Below, one piece after another: positions 51,493-60,521 of a DNA stretch of 64,000 nt. Both the position numbers and the translations under genes were made by a program. The notes under the pieces are model-generated. The model did not search any database. It was not told the DNA's origin and worked only from the letters and a program-made list of their open reading frames with translations. This DNA is from Acetispira formosa (nom. nud.) (GTDB lineage: Bacteria; Desulfobacterota; Desulfarculia; Adiutricales; Adiutricaceae). Where the stretch lies: positions 2,876,001-2,940,000 of the forward strand of contig CP026657.1 of NCBI GenBank assembly GCA_023525915.1. Direction: 5' to 3'. Each line of letters starts with the position of its first letter. Position 1 is the stretch's first letter.

Positions 51493-52908
51493 ATGAGCGG
51501 AACTTTTCTGGATGACAATTTCCTCTTGCCCTGCGCGGCCGCTGAAAGACTTTATCATGAGTATGCCGCCGGTCAGCCCATTTATGATTACCATTCCCAC
51601 CTGCCCATAAAGCAGATTCTAGACGACGTGACTTTTCAGAACATGACTCAGGTCTGGCTCTATGGCGACCACTACAAGTGGCGGGCCATGCGAGCCTCCG
51701 GCGTGCCGGAGACGCACGTTTCCGGCATACCGGAGGCGGCGGATGACTACGCGCGCTTCGAAGCCTGGGCCAAAGTTCTGCCCCGGACCATCTCCAATCC
51801 GCTGTACCATTGGTCGCACCTGGAACTGAAGCGCTACTTCGGGGTGGACAAACAACTGTCACCCGCCACCTGCCGGGAGATTTACGATCATTGCGCCGCC
51901 AAACTGACCACGCCTGAATTTTCGGTGCGCTCTATAATCCGCCGCAGCAACGTGGCCTTGGTCTGCACCACGGATGACCCGGTCGATGATCTGGCCGACC
52001 ACCTGAAACTAGCTAATGACAATTTCCAGACCGCCGTGCTCCCGGCCTGGCGGCCGGACAAAGCGCTGGCCGCCGACAATGCGGAAACCATAACCGCCTG
52101 GCTGGATAAGTTGGAGAAAGCCGCCAACCGGACTGTGGCTACTTTCCGCGACCTGCTGGAGGCCCTGTGGGGCCGCCACCAGTTTTTTCACGACAGCGGC
52201 TGCCGCCTGTCGGATTACGGCATTGAAAGGCCTTACGCCGTGCCCTACACCGACAGTGAAGTGGAGGCCGCTTTCAAAAAGATCCGCTCAGGCCAGGCTT
52301 TGTCCGGCGATGAGCTGGAAAAATACCGCTCGGCCATTCTCTATGAATTGTTAAAAATGGATGCTGAACAGGATTGGACCCAGCAGCTTCATTTCGGGGC
52401 CAAACGCAACAACAGTTCCCGCGCCCTGGCCTTGCGCGGCCCGGACACCGGTTATGATTCCATCGGCGAGTTCCCAATCGGCGACGCTTTGGTGGCCCTC
52501 CTGGACCGCCTGGAGCGGGAAGACAAACTGACCCGCACCATCATCTATGTCCTGAACCCCAAAGACAATGACATGATTGCCAGCCTGATAGGTTCGTTCC
52601 AGGATGGAAAAACCGTGGGCAAGATGCAGTTCGGGACGGCCTGGTGGCACAATGATCACAAAGACGGCATGATCAGGCAGATGAACGCCCTGGCCTCAAT
52701 GGGCCTTATTTCGCGCTTTGTGGGTATGCTCACCGATTCACGCAGTTTCCTGTCTTACCCGCGCCACGAATATTTCCGCCGCCTGTTGTGCGCCAAGCTG
52801 GGCTGTGAAATGGACGCGGGCGAAATTCCGATGGATTTTGAGCTGGTGGGCGGCATGGTGGCCGATATCTGCTATGGCAACGCGCATAGCTATTTCAATA
52901 TGATATAG
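51493..52908 (+). CDS. uxaC: glucuronate isomerase
   Basis: 471 residues from the ATG with AAGGAG at 6 nt (a GTG one codon earlier is too close). Metal-ligand histidines are in YDYHSHLP (His34, His36), and the family segments VWLYGDHYKWRAMR, CTTDDPVDDL and FGTAWWHNDHKDG are present. It isomerises D-glucuronate to D-fructuronate and D-galacturonate to D-tagaturonate, and so feeds both branches in this operon. Confidence 0.97.
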   Translation: MSGTFLDDNFLLPCAAAERLYHEYAAGQPIYDYHSHLPIKQILDDVTFQNMTQVWLYGDHYKWRAMRASGVPETHVSGIPEAADDYARFEAWAKVLPRTISNPLYHWSHLELKRYFGVDKQLSPATCREIYDHCAAKLTTPEFSVRSIIRRSNVALVCTTDDPVDDLADHLKLANDNFQTAVLPAWRPDKALAADNAETITAWLDKLEKAANRTVATFRDLLEALWGRHQFFHDSGCRLSDYGIERPYAVPYTDSEVEAAFKKIRSGQALSGDELEKYRSAILYELLKMDAEQDWTQQLHFGAKRNNSSRALALRGPDTGYDSIGEFPIGDALVALLDRLEREDKLTRTIIYVLNPKDNDMIASLIGSFQDGKTVGKMQFGTAWWHNDHKDGMIRQMNALASMGLISRFVGMLTDSRSFLSYPRHEYFRRLLCAKLGCEMDAGEIPMDFELVGGMVADICYGNAHSYFNMI

Positions 52909-52917
52909 GAACTTTTT

Positions 52918-53958
52918 ATGAAAATGAGTTTTCGCTGGTATGGCCCGGCCGATCCGGTGCCGCTGGAATATATCAGGCAGATACCGGGGCTTCACGGCAT
53001 TGTCTCGGCCGTCTATGATGTGCCGCCTGGCGAAGTCTGGCCGCTGGATAACATCATGCGCCTTAAAGAACTCATTGAGTGGCACGGGCTGAAATTTGAG
53101 GTGGTGGAAAGTGTGCCGGTGCATGAAGACATCAAAATGGGCCTCCCCGCCAGAGAACGGCTTATTGATAATTACTGCCAGACCCTTAGGCATCTTGGCC
53201 AGTGCGGGCTGAAGGTGGTTTGCTATAATTTTATGCCCGTATTCGACTGGACCAGAACAGTTCTGGATCGCCGCCTGGAAGACGGCTCCACCACTCTGGC
53301 CTATGACCAGGCGGCCATAGACAAAATGGACCCGGCCAATCTGTCCCTGCCCGGCTGGGACGCCAGCTATAAGGCGGATGAGCTTAAAACCCTTCTGGCT
53401 GCCTATGCCGCCGTTGATGAAGAAAAACTTTGGGCCAATCTGGAATTTTTTCTCAAGCGCGTCATCCCGGCGGCTGAAGAAGCGGGATTGAAAATGGCCA
53501 TTCACCCCGATGACCCGCCCCGCACCATATTGGGTCTGCCGCGCATCATCAAAAACCGCCGCGATCTGGAAAGGCTGGTCTCCATCGTGCCGTCACCGGC
53601 CAACGGACTGACTTTGTGCAGCGGCTCGCTGGGCGCGGACATCGGCAATAACCTGGTCTCGCTGGTTCGTGAATTCGCGGGCCGGGGGCTGGTTCACTTC
53701 GCCCACATGCGCAACGTCAAGGTGAACGTGGACGGAGATTTCCACGAGACAGCCCACCTTTCCTCGGCCGGTTCGCTGGATATGGCCGCGATCATGATGG
53801 AGTATTACACGGCCGGGTTTGACGGCTACATGCGCCCCGATCACGGCCGCATGATCTGGGGTGAAACGGGCCGGCCCGGCTATGGACTTTACGACCGGGC
53901 CCTGGGCGCTGTCTATCTGAACGGCCTGTGGGAGGGCCTGGCCAAGGGATTATCATGA
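52918..53958 (+). CDS. uxuA: mannonate dehydratase
   Basis: 346 residues. It starts [20 protein letters not shown], then [18 protein letters not shown], the typical UxuA opening, with [18 protein letters not shown] and [13 protein letters not shown] later and HDRPDHGRM-like metal ligands in [13 protein letters not shown]. It dehydrates D-mannonate to 2-keto-3-deoxygluconate in the glucuronate branch. It lies 9 bp after uxaC, and its stop overlaps uxuB (ATGA). Confidence 0.97.
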   Translation: MKMSFRWYGPADPVPLEYIRQIPGLHGIVSAVYDVPPGEVWPLDNIMRLKELIEWHGLKFEVVESVPVHEDIKMGLPARERLIDNYCQTLRHLGQCGLKVVCYNFMPVFDWTRTVLDRRLEDGSTTLAYDQAAIDKMDPANLSLPGWDASYKADELKTLLAAYAAVDEEKLWANLEFFLKRVIPAAEEAGLKMAIHPDDPPRTILGLPRIIKNRRDLERLVSIVPSPANGLTLCSGSLGADIGNNLVSLVREFAGRGLVHFAHMRNVKVNVDGDFHETAHLSSAGSLDMAAIMMEYYTAGFDGYMRPDHGRMIWGETGRPGYGLYDRALGAVYLNGLWEGLAKGLS

Positions 53959-55571
53959 AGTTGACTTCAGCGGATTTAAAAAATACCAGACCGTGGCTGG
54001 AGGCTGGTTTCACCCTGCCGCGCTTTGACCGCCAAGCGGCCACGGCGGCCACCCTGAACACGCCGCAGTGGATACACTTCGGTTCCGGCAACATCACTCG
54101 CGCCTTTCTGGCCGCCCTCTCCCAGAAGCTTCTGGATATGGGTTTGATGGAGACCGGCCTGATAGTGGTGGCCGGTTCCGACTTTGAAATTATCGACCGC
54201 ATCTATGAACCGCACGACAACCTCAGCCTCCTGGTGACTTTAAAGGCGGACGGGAATATTGAGAAAACCGTCATCGGTTCAATCATCCGCGCCCTGAAAG
54301 CGGACAGCGCCGCCGAGGGCTATCAGGAGCTGAAACGCTTTTTCCGCGCGCCGTCATTGAGCATGGCCAGCTTTGTCATCACTGAAAAGGGCTATAACCT
54401 CAATGGCTCTGACGGCGAACTTCTGTCTGAAGTCGCGGCGGATTTTGCGGCCGGCCCGGCGGGCGGACCCTCCAGCTACATGGCCCGGGTCAGTGCTCTT
54501 CTGTATGAACGCTATCTGGCCGGGGCCTACCCCCTGGCTCTAGTCAGTATGGATAACTGCTCACGCAACGGGGACAGACTGCGCGAAGCGGTCAGTGCCT
54601 TTGCGGAGCGCTGGGCAGATAATGGAAAGGTGGACGGCAATTTTGTTTCTTATGTCCGTGACCATTCCCGGCTATCCTTTCCCTGGACCATGATCGATAA
54701 AATAACTCCGCGACCAGACCCGGCCGTGGCTGAAATGCTGAAAAAAACCGGCTTTGAAAGCGCTGATATCATAGTCACGGCTAAGAACACTTATGTGGCT
54801 CCCTTTGTCAATGCTGAGGAATGCGAGTATCTGGTTATAGAAGATGATTTCCCGGCCGGTCGTTTGCCGCTGGACAAGGCCGGAGTCATTTTTACGGACC
54901 GGGGCACAGTGGAAAAAATTGAGAAGATGAAAGTAGGAACATGCCTGAATCCCCTTCACACCGCTCTGGCGGTGGTGGGCTGCCTGCTGGGCTTCACGCG
55001 GATTAATGCGGAAATGGCTGATCCTGACCTGAGAAAAATGGTGGAGATCATCGGCTATCGCGAAGGCCTCCCGACAGCGGTCGATCCCGGCATCATCAGC
55101 CCGAAAGCTTTTATGGAGGAAGTGCTTAACGTACGCTTTCCCAATCCTTTCATACCGGATACCCCGCAGAGAATTGCCACTGATACTTCTCAGAAGCTGG
55201 CCCCCAGGTTCGGGGGCACCATCAAGGCCTATCATGAAAGGCCCGGCCTCAACGCCAGTGACCTCAACCTGATTCCTTTTGTGCAGGCCGCCTGGTGCCG
55301 CTATCTTTTAGGCCTGGATGACGAGCATAAACCATTTGAAATCAGCCCGGACCCCCGGCTGGAAGAATTGCGCGGCAAACTGGCCGGGCTGGAGCCTGGC
55401 CGCCCCGGCCCCTTTCATGACCAACTGGATCCTATTTTATCCGACGTTTCTATTTTTGGCCTAAACCTTTATGAGGCCGGATTGGGTCAAAAAGTCGAAG
55501 CTCTTTTTGCGGAAATGATGGTCGGGCCTGGTTCTGTCCGCCGGACTCTGCACCGTCTGGTTGCGGCTTAA
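53955..55571 (+). CDS. uxuB: fructuronate reductase (mannonate oxidoreductase)
   Basis: 538 residues from the ATG that overlaps the uxuA stop; a longer frame would overlap uxuA by more and lacks support. It belongs to the mannitol dehydrogenase superfamily with the NAD-binding [19 protein letters not shown], and the catalytic Lys/Asn/His region reads [19 protein letters not shown]. It is longer than E. coli UxuB (about 490 residues), with a form also seen outside enterobacteria. It reduces D-fructuronate to D-mannonate. Another polyol substrate is possible, but the adjacent uxuA makes mannonate the best call. Confidence 0.92.
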   Translation: MKLTSADLKNTRPWLEAGFTLPRFDRQAATAATLNTPQWIHFGSGNITRAFLAALSQKLLDMGLMETGLIVVAGSDFEIIDRIYEPHDNLSLLVTLKADGNIEKTVIGSIIRALKADSAAEGYQELKRFFRAPSLSMASFVITEKGYNLNGSDGELLSEVAADFAAGPAGGPSSYMARVSALLYERYLAGAYPLALVSMDNCSRNGDRLREAVSAFAERWADNGKVDGNFVSYVRDHSRLSFPWTMIDKITPRPDPAVAEMLKKTGFESADIIVTAKNTYVAPFVNAEECEYLVIEDDFPAGRLPLDKAGVIFTDRGTVEKIEKMKVGTCLNPLHTALAVVGCLLGFTRINAEMADPDLRKMVEIIGYREGLPTAVDPGIISPKAFMEEVLNVRFPNPFIPDTPQRIATDTSQKLAPRFGGTIKAYHERPGLNASDLNLIPFVQAAWCRYLLGLDDEHKPFEISPDPRLEELRGKLAGLEPGRPGPFHDQLDPILSDVSIFGLNLYEAGLGQKVEALFAEMMVGPGSVRRTLHRLVAA

Positions 55572-55573
55572 TC

Positions 55574-56335
55574 ATGGCCTATGCCCTGGCTTTGGCCCTT
55601 ATTTCCGGCCTGGCGGGATTTCTGGGCGGCCTCACCGGCACCGGCGGCATTATCATTCCGCCGGTGCTGATGAGCGTCTTCGGTGAGCCGCCGGCCGTGG
55701 CCATGGGCTCAGCCCAGGCCAGCTACGTCATACCCAGCTCTCTGGCCGTTCTCATGTTTTTCCGGCGCGGCCAGTTTGAATGGCGAACGGCCCTACCTAT
55801 GGCCATCTCCGGCTGCACGGCTTCTTTCCTCAGCGCGGCGTTTTTGAAGCCGCTGGTCAACAGCGCCGTGCTGACCATTTTTTTTGCGCTCTGCATGATC
55901 ATTTCGGGCGCGGTGATGTTTAAGAAACCGGGAGGCCCGGCAGTTGGGCTGCCGCCCGCCCGCCGCGTTCCAGCCCTGATCCTCTTGGGTTCGTCAGTAG
56001 GGCTTCTGGCCGGGGTGACCGGCTCCGGCTCCAATGCCATTCTGGTTCCGGCCATGGTCTTTATGGGGCTGGACATGCTGGTGGTGCTGGCCGCCTGCCA
56101 GTTTTTTTCGGTGCTGTCTTCCAGTGCCGGAACTTTGGGTAACGTTCTCAACGGCGCGGTGAATTTTCATGATGTGTTGTGGCTGACGGCCGGGCAGATT
56201 ATCGGCATCTGGCTGGGTGTGCGCCTGGCCCAGCGAATCAATACCGGCAAACTGAAACTGGGAGTGGGTGCGGTCTGCCTCACCTGCGGGCTGGTTCTGG
56301 CCGCCAGTGCCGTCATTGAAACACTTGGGCCATAG
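55574..56335 (+). CDS. TauE/SafE family membrane permease
   Basis: 253 residues with about eight membrane helices in two similar halves, each with a Gly-rich turn: GGLTGTGGIIIPPVLMSVFG in the first and AGVTGSGSNAILVPAMVFMG in the second, the TauE/SafE signature. These proteins export small anions such as sulfite, sulfoacetate or organic acids. It starts 2 bp after the uxuB stop, so it belongs to the uronate operon. A role in releasing an acid product or by-product is inference. Confidence 0.9.
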   Translation: MAYALALALISGLAGFLGGLTGTGGIIIPPVLMSVFGEPPAVAMGSAQASYVIPSSLAVLMFFRRGQFEWRTALPMAISGCTASFLSAAFLKPLVNSAVLTIFFALCMIISGAVMFKKPGGPAVGLPPARRVPALILLGSSVGLLAGVTGSGSNAILVPAMVFMGLDMLVVLAACQFFSVLSSSAGTLGNVLNGAVNFHDVLWLTAGQIIGIWLGVRLAQRINTGKLKLGVGAVCLTCGLVLAASAVIETLGP

Positions 56336-56344
56336 CCCATGACC

Positions 56345-56429
56345 GCCGCCCTGGGGAAATATTTTTGCCCGTCTCCGTTCCGGGGGTCTTTAGTCACGGA
56401 GCCGGGCAAAAATATTGCCCCAGGGCGGC
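56345..56429 (+). repeat. composite hairpin repeat, type A, copy 6
   Basis: The stem GCCGCCCTGGGGAAATATTT, then TTGCCCGTCTCCGT, pairs with its right arm around TCCGGGGGTCTTTAGTC. It starts 9 bp after the TauE stop. A type B copy follows 40 bp later. Confidence 0.92.
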
Positions 56430-56469
56430 TGCCTGGTCAGTCTCAACTGTCCTCATAGTCGAGCGGCAG

Positions 56470-56556
56470 CCGGGAGGCGGGGATTGTTTTTGTCCCGGCT
56501 CCATGACTAAAGACCCCCGGAATGGAGACGGGACAAAAACAATCCCCGCCTCCCGG
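56470..56556 (+). repeat. composite hairpin repeat, type B, copy 5
   Basis: The stem CCGGGAGGCGGGGATTG, then TTTTTGTCCCGGCTCCAT, pairs with ATGGAGACGGGAC and its continuation. Here the innermost pair CCGT/ACGG of the other copies is CCAT/ATGG, a compensated change. It is the B half of the 56345-56556 composite, which separates the uronate operon from kdgK. Confidence 0.93.
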
Positions 56557-56634
56557 CGGGTTAGGGCAATCGAAAATTTTTGATAACCATGATACAGGAA
56601 TCAGTCGGCCAAAGCCTGACGAAGAGGTACAAAA

Positions 56635-57663
56635 ATGTCTTGCTATGTTACTTTCGGTGAAATAATGCTGCGTCTTTCGCCGCCTGAGCGGGAGGTTCTT
56701 TTTCAATCGGATCGCCTGAACGCCACCTTTGGCGGCGCGGAATCAAACGTGGCCGTCTCTCTGGCCAATTTTGGTGAAAAAACCCGCTTCGTGACTGCTC
56801 TGCCAGATCAGCAAATCGGCTGGAGCGCCATGCGCAGCCTCAATTCCTTTGGGGTGGATACTTCCTTCATCAGCCGCCGTGGCCAGCGGGTGGGCATTTA
56901 TTATGCGGAAACGGGCGCGGCCATGCGTCCCTCCAAAGTTATTTATGACCGGACCGGCTCCAGCATTTGCGAAGTTGACGGCGACACCTTTGATTGGGAC
57001 GCGATTTTCAAAGACGCCAAATGGTTTCACACCACTGGAATCACCCCGGCGCTTTCGGCCGGGGCCTGTCAGGCCGTGCTGACGGCCATTAAAAAAGCCC
57101 GCGAAAAAGGACTGACGGTTTCCTGCGATTTGAATTACCGCAAAAAACTGTGGCAATGGGGCAAGGCCGCTCATGAGGTTATGCCCGAAGTCGCGGCCGG
57201 GCTGGACGTTATGATCGCCAATGAGGAAGACTGCCAGAAAGCTCTGGGGCTGAAGCTGGATGTGGATGTCCATTCCGGGAGCCTTGATGTGGAACAGTAT
57301 CGGGCCATGACCGGACAGGTGCTTGATCGCTATCCCAATCTGAAAATGGTGGCTGTAACGCTTCGGGAAAGCCACAGCGTCGATTGGAACGGCTGGTCGG
57401 CCGTCCTGGCCACGCGCGATGGTTTTTTTCACAGCCGCAAATATGAAATCAGGGACATCGTGGACCGCATCGGCGGCGGCGATTCCTTCGGCGCGGGCCT
57501 CATCTGGGGCCTCAATAACCTGCCCGGTCACGGGCAGGCCCTTGAATTCGCGGTGGCCGCCTCCGCCTTGAAGCACACGGTTTACGGCGATTTCAACCGG
57601 GTGACCAAAGATGAGGTGCTGGCTTTGATGGGCGGCGACAGTTCCGGCCGGGTCCAGAGGTGA
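56635..57663 (+). CDS. kdgK: 2-keto-3-deoxygluconate kinase (PfkB family)
   Basis: 342 residues. PfkB features are the N-terminal [11 protein letters not shown], the [15 protein letters not shown] substrate segment and the C-terminal anion hole with catalytic Asp in [18 protein letters not shown]. It phosphorylates KDG to KDPG. AGAGG precedes the ATG, and eda follows after 3 bp. Context identifies the sugar, since both KDG-forming branches lie just upstream. Confidence 0.95.
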   Translation: MSCYVTFGEIMLRLSPPEREVLFQSDRLNATFGGAESNVAVSLANFGEKTRFVTALPDQQIGWSAMRSLNSFGVDTSFISRRGQRVGIYYAETGAAMRPSKVIYDRTGSSICEVDGDTFDWDAIFKDAKWFHTTGITPALSAGACQAVLTAIKKAREKGLTVSCDLNYRKKLWQWGKAAHEVMPEVAAGLDVMIANEEDCQKALGLKLDVDVHSGSLDVEQYRAMTGQVLDRYPNLKMVAVTLRESHSVDWNGWSAVLATRDGFFHSRKYEIRDIVDRIGGGDSFGAGLIWGLNNLPGHGQALEFAVAASALKHTVYGDFNRVTKDEVLALMGGDSSGRVQR

Positions 57664-57666
57664 GTT

Positions 57667-58299
57667 ATGACGCATAAAGAAATTTTAGAGAAAATAGCCT
57701 TGTGGAAAATTGTCCCGGTCATCAGGATAGATGATCCTGATACAGTGCTGCCGCTGGCCGACGCGCTGATAGCCGGCGGCCTGCCGGTGGCGGAGATAAC
57801 TCTCCGCTCTTCTCTGGGGCTGGCCGCCATCAAAAAGACCGTGGCCGAAAGGCCGGAAATGCTGGTGGGAGCGGGCACAGTCCTGTCCCCGGACGATGCG
57901 GCCAGGGCCATCGAAGCCGGGGCCGCTTTCATCGTCACCCCCGGCTTCAATCCCAGGGTGGTTGATTACTGCGTGAAAAACAACGTGCTGATAGTACCCG
58001 GAGTAAATTCCCCCAGCACAGTGGAAGAGGGGTTGGAATTCGGATTGACGGTGCTGAAATTTTTTCCGGCCGAACCTTCCGGCGGCATTCCGATGCTGAA
58101 AGCGCTGAAGGGGCCTTACGGTCACGTCAGTTTCATGCCTACCGGAGGCATTAATGCCAAAAACGCGGCCGCCTATCTGGCTCTGGATAATGTCACGGCC
58201 ATAGGCGGCTCCTGGATGGTGACGCCGGAACTGTTGTCGGCCAGGGATTTTTCAGCTATCACCCGCCTGTCACGGGAGGCTGTCAGCGCGGTTGCCTGA
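57667..58299 (+). CDS. eda: KDPG/KHG aldolase
   Basis: 210 residues. The Schiff-base Lys131 is in LTVLKFFPAE, and Glu43 and Arg47 are in VAEITLRS; GAGTVLSPDDA and MPTGGINAKNA are typical. It cleaves KDPG to pyruvate and glyceraldehyde-3-phosphate, ending the uronate pathway. GAGGTGAG precedes the ATG (overlapping the kdgK stop region). It is followed by a hairpin at 58308-58333. Confidence 0.97.
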   Translation: MTHKEILEKIALWKIVPVIRIDDPDTVLPLADALIAGGLPVAEITLRSSLGLAAIKKTVAERPEMLVGAGTVLSPDDAARAIEAGAAFIVTPGFNPRVVDYCVKNNVLIVPGVNSPSTVEEGLEFGLTVLKFFPAEPSGGIPMLKALKGPYGHVSFMPTGGINAKNAAAYLALDNVTAIGGSWMVTPELLSARDFSAITRLSREAVSAVA

Positions 58300-58307
58300 C
58301 TTCAGCC

Positions 58308-58333
58308 GGAGGCGCATGAATAAATGCGCCTCC
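58308..58333. terminator. hairpin between eda and the NUDIX gene
   Basis: A perfect 10-bp stem, GGAGGCGCAT with ATGCGCCTCC, and a 6-nt loop, placed between convergent genes and directly abutting the stop of the NUDIX gene. There is no strong T-run on either side, but its position suits both transcripts. Confidence 0.6.
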
Positions 58334-59155
58334 TTAGCCTTGACTGTGCTTGAATCGAAAGAGCCTTGAGGGGCGGTGGCCTTTATCCTTAACCAGACTG
58401 CCGGTCTCCTCAATTTTGTCGGCTATCTTTCTTCGGAAAGCGGCGGCGAACAGCTTCTCGCCCCAAATGATCTCAAAGACCTGCTGCAGCTGTCCGATTG
58501 AAAATTCATCCGGCATTAAATTGAAAACAATGTCCGTGTAATCCAGTTTGCCCCGCAGACGCCCCAACGCTTCCAAAAGAATCTGTCCATGATCAAAGGC
58601 CAATTGGTTATCCCCGGCTTGAAGCTGGCTGTTAACCAGTCGGCCGTTTTTTACTTCCAGCCTTTCAACCGGAACTATCAGCCGCTCATCGCCGTGAAGG
58701 AGGGTCAGTTCCCGGCCGTCGGCCGACATGTCCAGCTCGAACCAGCCCGTATTTTCATCCTCAGCCGCCGCGCCGCCATGATCGGCCCGGTTGATCAGGG
58801 CCATATAAGCGCAGCTTATCACTCGGGTGCGCGGGTCCCGGTCGACCGCTCCAAAGGTGTAGAGCTGTTCCAGATAAATATCCTGTAGCCGCGTCTTGTC
58901 ACGGACTACCCGCCCGGCCGCCTCTTCCAGAGTCTCATCCAGCGAAATAAAACTGCCCGGCAGCCCCCAGCGCCCCTGATGGGGATGGGCCTCTCTTTTT
59001 AGCAGAAGGACGGTCAGCTTCTGCTGCTCAAGCTTGCGATAGTTGGCGCTGCGCAACTCAGCGTCGATGCTGAATATGACTGTGTCGGCCGTAACCGAAG
59101 GCCGCTCGAAAGCTGAAGGATCATATTGGTCAAGAAAATCTTTCTCGTCAGACAT
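58334..59155 (-). CDS. NUDIX-domain transcriptional regulator (NrtR-like)
   Basis: 273 residues. A NUDIX domain occupies about 20-165, with the box region GSFISLDETLEEAAGRVVRD. The catalytic REUxEE core reads RVVRDK, so the metal-binding glutamates are gone and hydrolysis is unlikely. The C-terminal 75 residues (YTDIVFNLMPDEFSIGQLQQ, then RRKIADKIEE and GHRPSRLFRF) match the winged HTH of NrtR-type regulators, which sense ADP-ribose or related nucleotides. It is the last gene of a four-gene minus-strand cassette with PurA-like, VWA and J-domain genes. The palindrome at 62580-62624 is a possible operator (inference). Confidence 0.85.
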   Translation of the reverse strand: MSDEKDFLDQYDPSAFERPSVTADTVIFSIDAELRSANYRKLEQQKLTVLLLKREAHPHQGRWGLPGSFISLDETLEEAAGRVVRDKTRLQDIYLEQLYTFGAVDRDPRTRVISCAYMALINRADHGGAAAEDENTGWFELDMSADGRELTLLHGDERLIVPVERLEVKNGRLVNSQLQAGDNQLAFDHGQILLEALGRLRGKLDYTDIVFNLMPDEFSIGQLQQVFEIIWGEKLFAAAFRRKIADKIEETGSLVKDKGHRPSRLFRFKHSQG

Positions 59156-59193
59156 CGCGGGTTTCTTTCCTCATTTAGCTTATGCGGCTTATT

Positions 59194-60456
59194 TCAGGGA
59201 ATAGTAACACTATCAAAGCTTTTCAGCAACACAGTCTCGCGGGTTGGCCCATAACTCAGATAAGCTTTTTTTATCTTCAAAACATCAAAAATGACCGCCA
59301 GAGCCTCTTGTGGTTTTTCGGTATGAAGCTGGCCCTGGTAGTAATAACAAAAGCTGTCATCCAATTGATCCAGGCAGGTGATGGCCAGGCTCACATCCAG
59401 GTTGCGCGGGGCGCTTCCGGCCAGATCATTTTCTATTGATTCCTTAAGCTGGTCAAGATCCAGATACGCGTAACGCAGCGAGCCTTGATAGCGGTTGTGC
59501 GTATTGGTCCGGTCTTCCACTCTTGGATAAGGTTTTTCCAAAAGTTCGTTTGGCAGGGGACCGGCTCCATGTCTGGTTAAATAACAGCGGGTGACGTATA
59601 CCGCTTCAATGTTCGCGCTTTCATCCAGATAATTGCCCGAAATAAGTTCCCCGGCATTTCTGAGGCCGGTGTTGGCGTAAGTGACGTGAGGAAAATTGCG
59701 GTGACCCTGATCAAGCAGGAGCCCTTGCGAACCTTCAAAGATTAGCCGGTCATATTTATGCAAAAGGTCATGTTCACTCTCCCCGCCAAACTCCGCGCCG
59801 GCCAGCTCGACCCGGCTCAGATATAAATAACAGTCATCGATGAAGTCGGCCAGAATAACCGGATCTTCCAGATATGATTTATACTTCAGTTTTTGCCCGG
59901 CATTAGCGTCGAAATCAGCCAAAGCCCGGTCAAAAAGGTCGTGATAATAGGAGCGAACACCTTCTAGCCTGGCCTTCAGCTTTTTTCCGCCCGCCGCCAG
60001 GTGGCCGCATTTCAGGTGAAGCCGGGGATCGCGCTTGTTTCTGACCATCGTGGCCGCCACCCCCGCGCCGCAGCTGCCGTGGCGCCCCGCCCCGCGCAGG
60101 TCTTCCAGCATCTGGTTGTAAATCATGTCATAGGGCGTGGTTAACAGCGATTCCGGGCTGACCGTTATTCGGCCGGGGAGATCGGCCAGGGCCTCATATT
60201 CCTGGAGAAACAAAATGGGATTGCTTAGGAAATAACGGCTGAGAAAAGTGTCTGCCCCGGCCAGGGCGCCCGCGCCCACATGATGGAAAATATGATGCCG
60301 CCCGCCCGGACCGACCACCGTGTGCCCGGCCTGCGCGCCGCCGCTGTGCCGCACCACCAGCGTTTTGGCTTCTGTTTCCGAAGCGAAATAATCCACCACC
60401 AGGCCCTTGCCTTCATCACCATAGTTGGCCCCTAAAACTATTTTGATCCCGTCCAT
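59194..60456 (-). CDS. divergent adenylosuccinate synthetase-like protein
   Basis: 420 residues, PurA superfamily. The GTP/catalytic N-terminus reads VLGANYGDEGKGLVVDYF, with VVRHSGGAQAGHTV (catalytic His) and later FEGSQGLLLDQGHRNFPHVT, all PurA landmarks. The IMP loop reads HGSCGAGVAAT, and the Arg-rich aspartate loop (TTGRRRR in E. coli) is replaced by NRYQGSLRYAYLD. It therefore probably couples GTP to a different acceptor or amine than IMP plus aspartate. GGAGGG precedes the ATG. It lies between VWA and NUDIX genes, not with purine genes, so I do not call it purA. Confidence 0.85.
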   Translation of the reverse strand: MDGIKIVLGANYGDEGKGLVVDYFASETEAKTLVVRHSGGAQAGHTVVGPGGRHHIFHHVGAGALAGADTFLSRYFLSNPILFLQEYEALADLPGRITVSPESLLTTPYDMIYNQMLEDLRGAGRHGSCGAGVAATMVRNKRDPRLHLKCGHLAAGGKKLKARLEGVRSYYHDLFDRALADFDANAGQKLKYKSYLEDPVILADFIDDCYLYLSRVELAGAEFGGESEHDLLHKYDRLIFEGSQGLLLDQGHRNFPHVTYANTGLRNAGELISGNYLDESANIEAVYVTRCYLTRHGAGPLPNELLEKPYPRVEDRTNTHNRYQGSLRYAYLDLDQLKESIENDLAGSAPRNLDVSLAITCLDQLDDSFCYYYQGQLHTEKPQEALAVIFDVLKIKKAYLSYGPTRETVLLKSFDSVTIP

Positions 60457-60487
60457 AATCCGCCCTCCGTCTGACTGGTATTTTTAC

Positions 60488-60516
60488 CGGCGGCCCGCTT
60501 TCAAAGCGGGCCGCCG
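60488..60516. terminator. stem-loop between the VWA and PurA-like genes
   Basis: A perfect 13-bp stem, CGGCGGCCCGCTT with AAGCGGGCCGCCG, 5 bp past the VWA stop. On the minus strand it is followed by GTAAAAATAC, with no T-run, so it may attenuate or stabilise the transcript rather than end it. Confidence 0.6.
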
Positions 60517-60521
60517 TTTCT

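Noticed and set aside
50529..51518. 329-codon minus-strand frame opposite dctM
   Set aside because: It is His- and Asp-rich low-complexity sequence, typical of the antisense of a membrane protein gene; the real gene is DctM on the plus strand.
59194..60456. Phage-like PurZ (2-aminoadenine genome) assignment
   Set aside because: No DNA polymerase, dATP hydrolase or phage gene is nearby and the PurA-type GDEGKG aspartate is kept; the protein is left as PurA-like.
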